Part shown: one piece after another, positions 62,613 to 64,000 of the stretch
How positions within the stretch are numbered: position 1 is the first letter of the stretch
How the letters are laid out: each line of letters opens with the position of its first letter
DNA from: Mycolicibacterium sp. CBMA 247
GTDB taxonomy: Bacteria > Actinomycetota > Actinomycetes > Mycobacteriales > Mycobacteriaceae
Direction of reading: 5' to 3'
NCBI RefSeq assembly: GCF_009729095.1
Contig: NZ_VTGX01000002.1
Coordinates: 1,054,001 to 1,118,000 of the forward strand
Length of the DNA stretch: 64,000 nt
Notes under the pieces: model-generated
What the model was told of the DNA's origin: nothing
Databases searched by the model: none
The model's input: only the letters and a program-made list of their open reading frames with translations
Program-made: the position numbers and the translations under genes

Positions 62613-64000
62613 GTGGTCGGCAACAACCCGTCTGTGCTCCGGCCGTCCCAGTTGAGCAGGTTGACCCGGGTCGGATCACCCTGCGGAACAGCATCATTGG
62701 TGTTGGTCAGGTGGAACTTGTCCACCATCGTGTCGAACGCTGTCATTCCCGGGCCGCCGTCGAGGTCCAGGCTGCATCCGGTGGCGAGCGCATCGAGGCG
62801 GTGGGCGTCGGAGCCGGCCCCGGTGGGGATGACGTACCGGTCGGAGTATTTGGCGATGGCCAGCAGCCGGTACATCGCCTCGATCTCGTCGCCACTCAAG
62901 TGCACCGATTCCGGGATGGTCTCGTCGAACTCTTCGCCGAGATTGGCCGCCCGCATGTACGCCCGCATACCCGCCAGCCGCTGCAGAGCGGCCCGGACCG
63001 GGCCCACATCACCTGCGGTGAACAACTCGGCCAGGTATTCGACCGGGATGCGCAGCGTGTCGATGGCACCGAACAGATTGTTCTTGTTCTCGCCGTCGTG
63101 GCCGGTCTCCTTCAAGATGTCCACCACGGGTGACAGCGGCGGCACGTACCAGACCATCGGCATCGTCCGGTACTCCGGATGCAGGGGCAGCGCCACCTGA
63201 TAGTCGACGATCAGCCGGTACACCGGTGAATTCTGGGCCGCTTCAATCCATTCGGGTGAGATGCCGGCCCGTTCGGCTTCGGCCACCACCCGCGGATCGT
63301 TGGGATTGAGGAACACCCCGAGCTGCGCGGGGTAGAGATCCGTGTCGTTCTCGACGGATGCCGCGGCCAGCACCGCGTCCGCGTCGTAGAGCAGGACGCC
63401 GATGTAGCGGAGCCGCCCGACACAGGTCTCCGAACATACGGTGGGGATACCGACCTCGACGCGCGGATAGCAGAACGTGCACTTCTCGGCTTTGCCGGTC
63501 TTGTGGTTGAAGTAGATCTTCTTGTAAGGACACCCGGTGACGCACTGCCGCCAGCCACGGCATTTGTCTTGATCCACCAGCACGATGCCGTCTTCGGAGC
63601 GTTTGTAGATCGCGCCGGAAGGACACGCCGCGGCGCAGGCCGGGTTCAGGCAGTGCTCGCAGATACGCGGCAGATAGAACATGAACGTCTGCTCGAACTC
63701 GAGCTTGACCTTCTTCGATACCTCAGCGACCTTGGCGAGCAACGGATCTCGCCCCACCTGCTCCGGTCCGCCGCCCAGATCGTCGTCCCAGTTGGCACCC
63801 CAGGTGACCTTGGTGTCCCGTCCGGTGATCAGTGACTTGGGCCGGGCCACCGGGGTGGTGTCCATGGCCGGCGCCGACAGCAGGTTCTCGTAGTCGTAGG
63901 TCCACGGGTCGTAGTAGTCCGACACCGTGGGCAGATCGGGATTGGCGAAGATGTTCAGCAGCCGCTTGAACCGGGAGCCTGATTTGAGGGTGAGCTTGCC
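62609..64000 (-). CDS. narH: respiratory nitrate reductase beta subunit NarH (5' end outside window)
   Basis: 463 C-terminal residues, open to the right edge. Three of the four cysteine clusters are visible: CEHCLNPACAAACPSGAIY, DKCRGWRQCVTGCPYKK (Trp substitution typical of the [3Fe-4S] site) and KCTFCYPRVEVG...CSETCVGR. The first cluster lies beyond the window. YRTMPMVWYVPPLSPV is typical of NarH. It carries electrons from NarI to NarG. Confidence 0.95.
   Translation of the reverse strand, partial: GKLTLKSGSRFKRLLNIFANPDLPTVSDYYDPWTYDYENLLSAPAMDTTPVARPKSLITGRDTKVTWGANWDDDLGGGPEQVGRDPLLAKVAEVSKKVKLEFEQTFMFYLPRICEHCLNPACAAACPSGAIYKRSEDGIVLVDQDKCRGWRQCVTGCPYKKIYFNHKTGKAEKCTFCYPRVEVGIPTVCSETCVGRLRYIGVLLYDADAVLAAASVENDTDLYPAQLGVFLNPNDPRVVAEAERAGISPEWIEAAQNSPVYRLIVDYQVALPLHPEYRTMPMVWYVPPLSPVVDILKETGHDGENKNNLFGAIDTLRIPVEYLAELFTAGDVGPVRAALQRLAGMRAYMRAANLGEEFDETIPESVHLSGDEIEAMYRLLAIAKYSDRYVIPTGAGSDAHRLDALATGCSLDLDGGPGMTAFDTMVDKFHLTNTNDAVPQGDPTRVNLLNWDGRSTDGLLPTT

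Overview
The window is high-GC actinobacterial DNA, most likely from a fast-growing mycobacterium (Mycolicibacterium type). The main evidence is the KstR and KstR2 cholesterol-catabolism regulons in an order close to M. tuberculosis Rv3556c-Rv3575c, a Zur-controlled set of zinc-independent ribosomal proteins, three SDRs of the mycofactocin-coupled type, and a 13E12/DUF222 gene carrying a mycobacterial SOS box. I found no tRNA, rRNA, insertion sequence or CRISPR array.

Layout. (1) 1-4.8 kb: end of an unknown gene, an ArsB/NhaD-type permease, a secreted glycerophosphodiesterase, an MBL-fold hydrolase, then rpmE2 and a degenerate CobW-like gene (mrf-like). (2) 4.8-5.8 kb: divergent rpmB2-rpmG2-rpsN2-rpsR2 behind a Zur-like box. 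(3) 5.8-9.4 kb: a cobalamin riboswitch followed by a four-gene overlapping operon (binding lipoprotein, permease, ATPase, FhuF-like Fe-S protein). (4) 9.4-12.6 kb, minus strand: bluB-pxpA-DUF318 permease-TIGR03943. (5) 12.7-17.3 kb: methyltransferase, then a canonical COG0523 GTPase divergent from znuACB with two Zur-like boxes between them. (6) 17.3-19.2 kb: LacI regulator and otsB.

(7) 19.2-27.7 kb: KstR regulon: kstR, fadE34, an exported protein, kshB and hsaACDB, with three KstR boxes. (8) 27.7-44.1 kb: an accessory block absent from the M. tuberculosis arrangement as I recall it. It holds a mycofactocin-type SDR/TetR/ferredoxin/P450 unit, a long minus-strand operon (two SDRs, a carboxymuconolactone-decarboxylase-like protein, a DeoR regulator, an APC permease, an FGGY kinase and two FAD oxidoreductases), and an IclR/CoA-transferase/MFS unit. 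(9) 44.1-45.0 kb: a truncated SOS-boxed DUF222 gene joined to lower-GC foreign-looking DNA. (10) 45.0-58.0 kb: KstR2 regulon for steroid ring C/D breakdown: aspB, fadE33/32/31, fadD3, fadE30, ipdF, kstR2 and fadA6, with two perfect KstR2 boxes. It is interrupted by a two-component system plus a DUF4173 membrane protein. (11) 58.2-64.0 kb: an FdhF/YdeP-family molybdopterin oxidoreductase with a DUF1345 membrane protein, convergent with narI, narJ and narH (narH runs off the window).

How the parts fit: regions 1-5 deal with zinc shortage and cobalamin, regions 7 and 10 with complete sterol degradation, region 8 with uncharacterised alcohol/polyol-type substrates, and region 11 with respiratory nitrate reduction. 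The least expected signal is a near-identical tiny ORF (MSACAKR...) wedged by start/stop overlap in front of ipdF and, in tandem, in front of narI. A diverged copy precedes fadE33.
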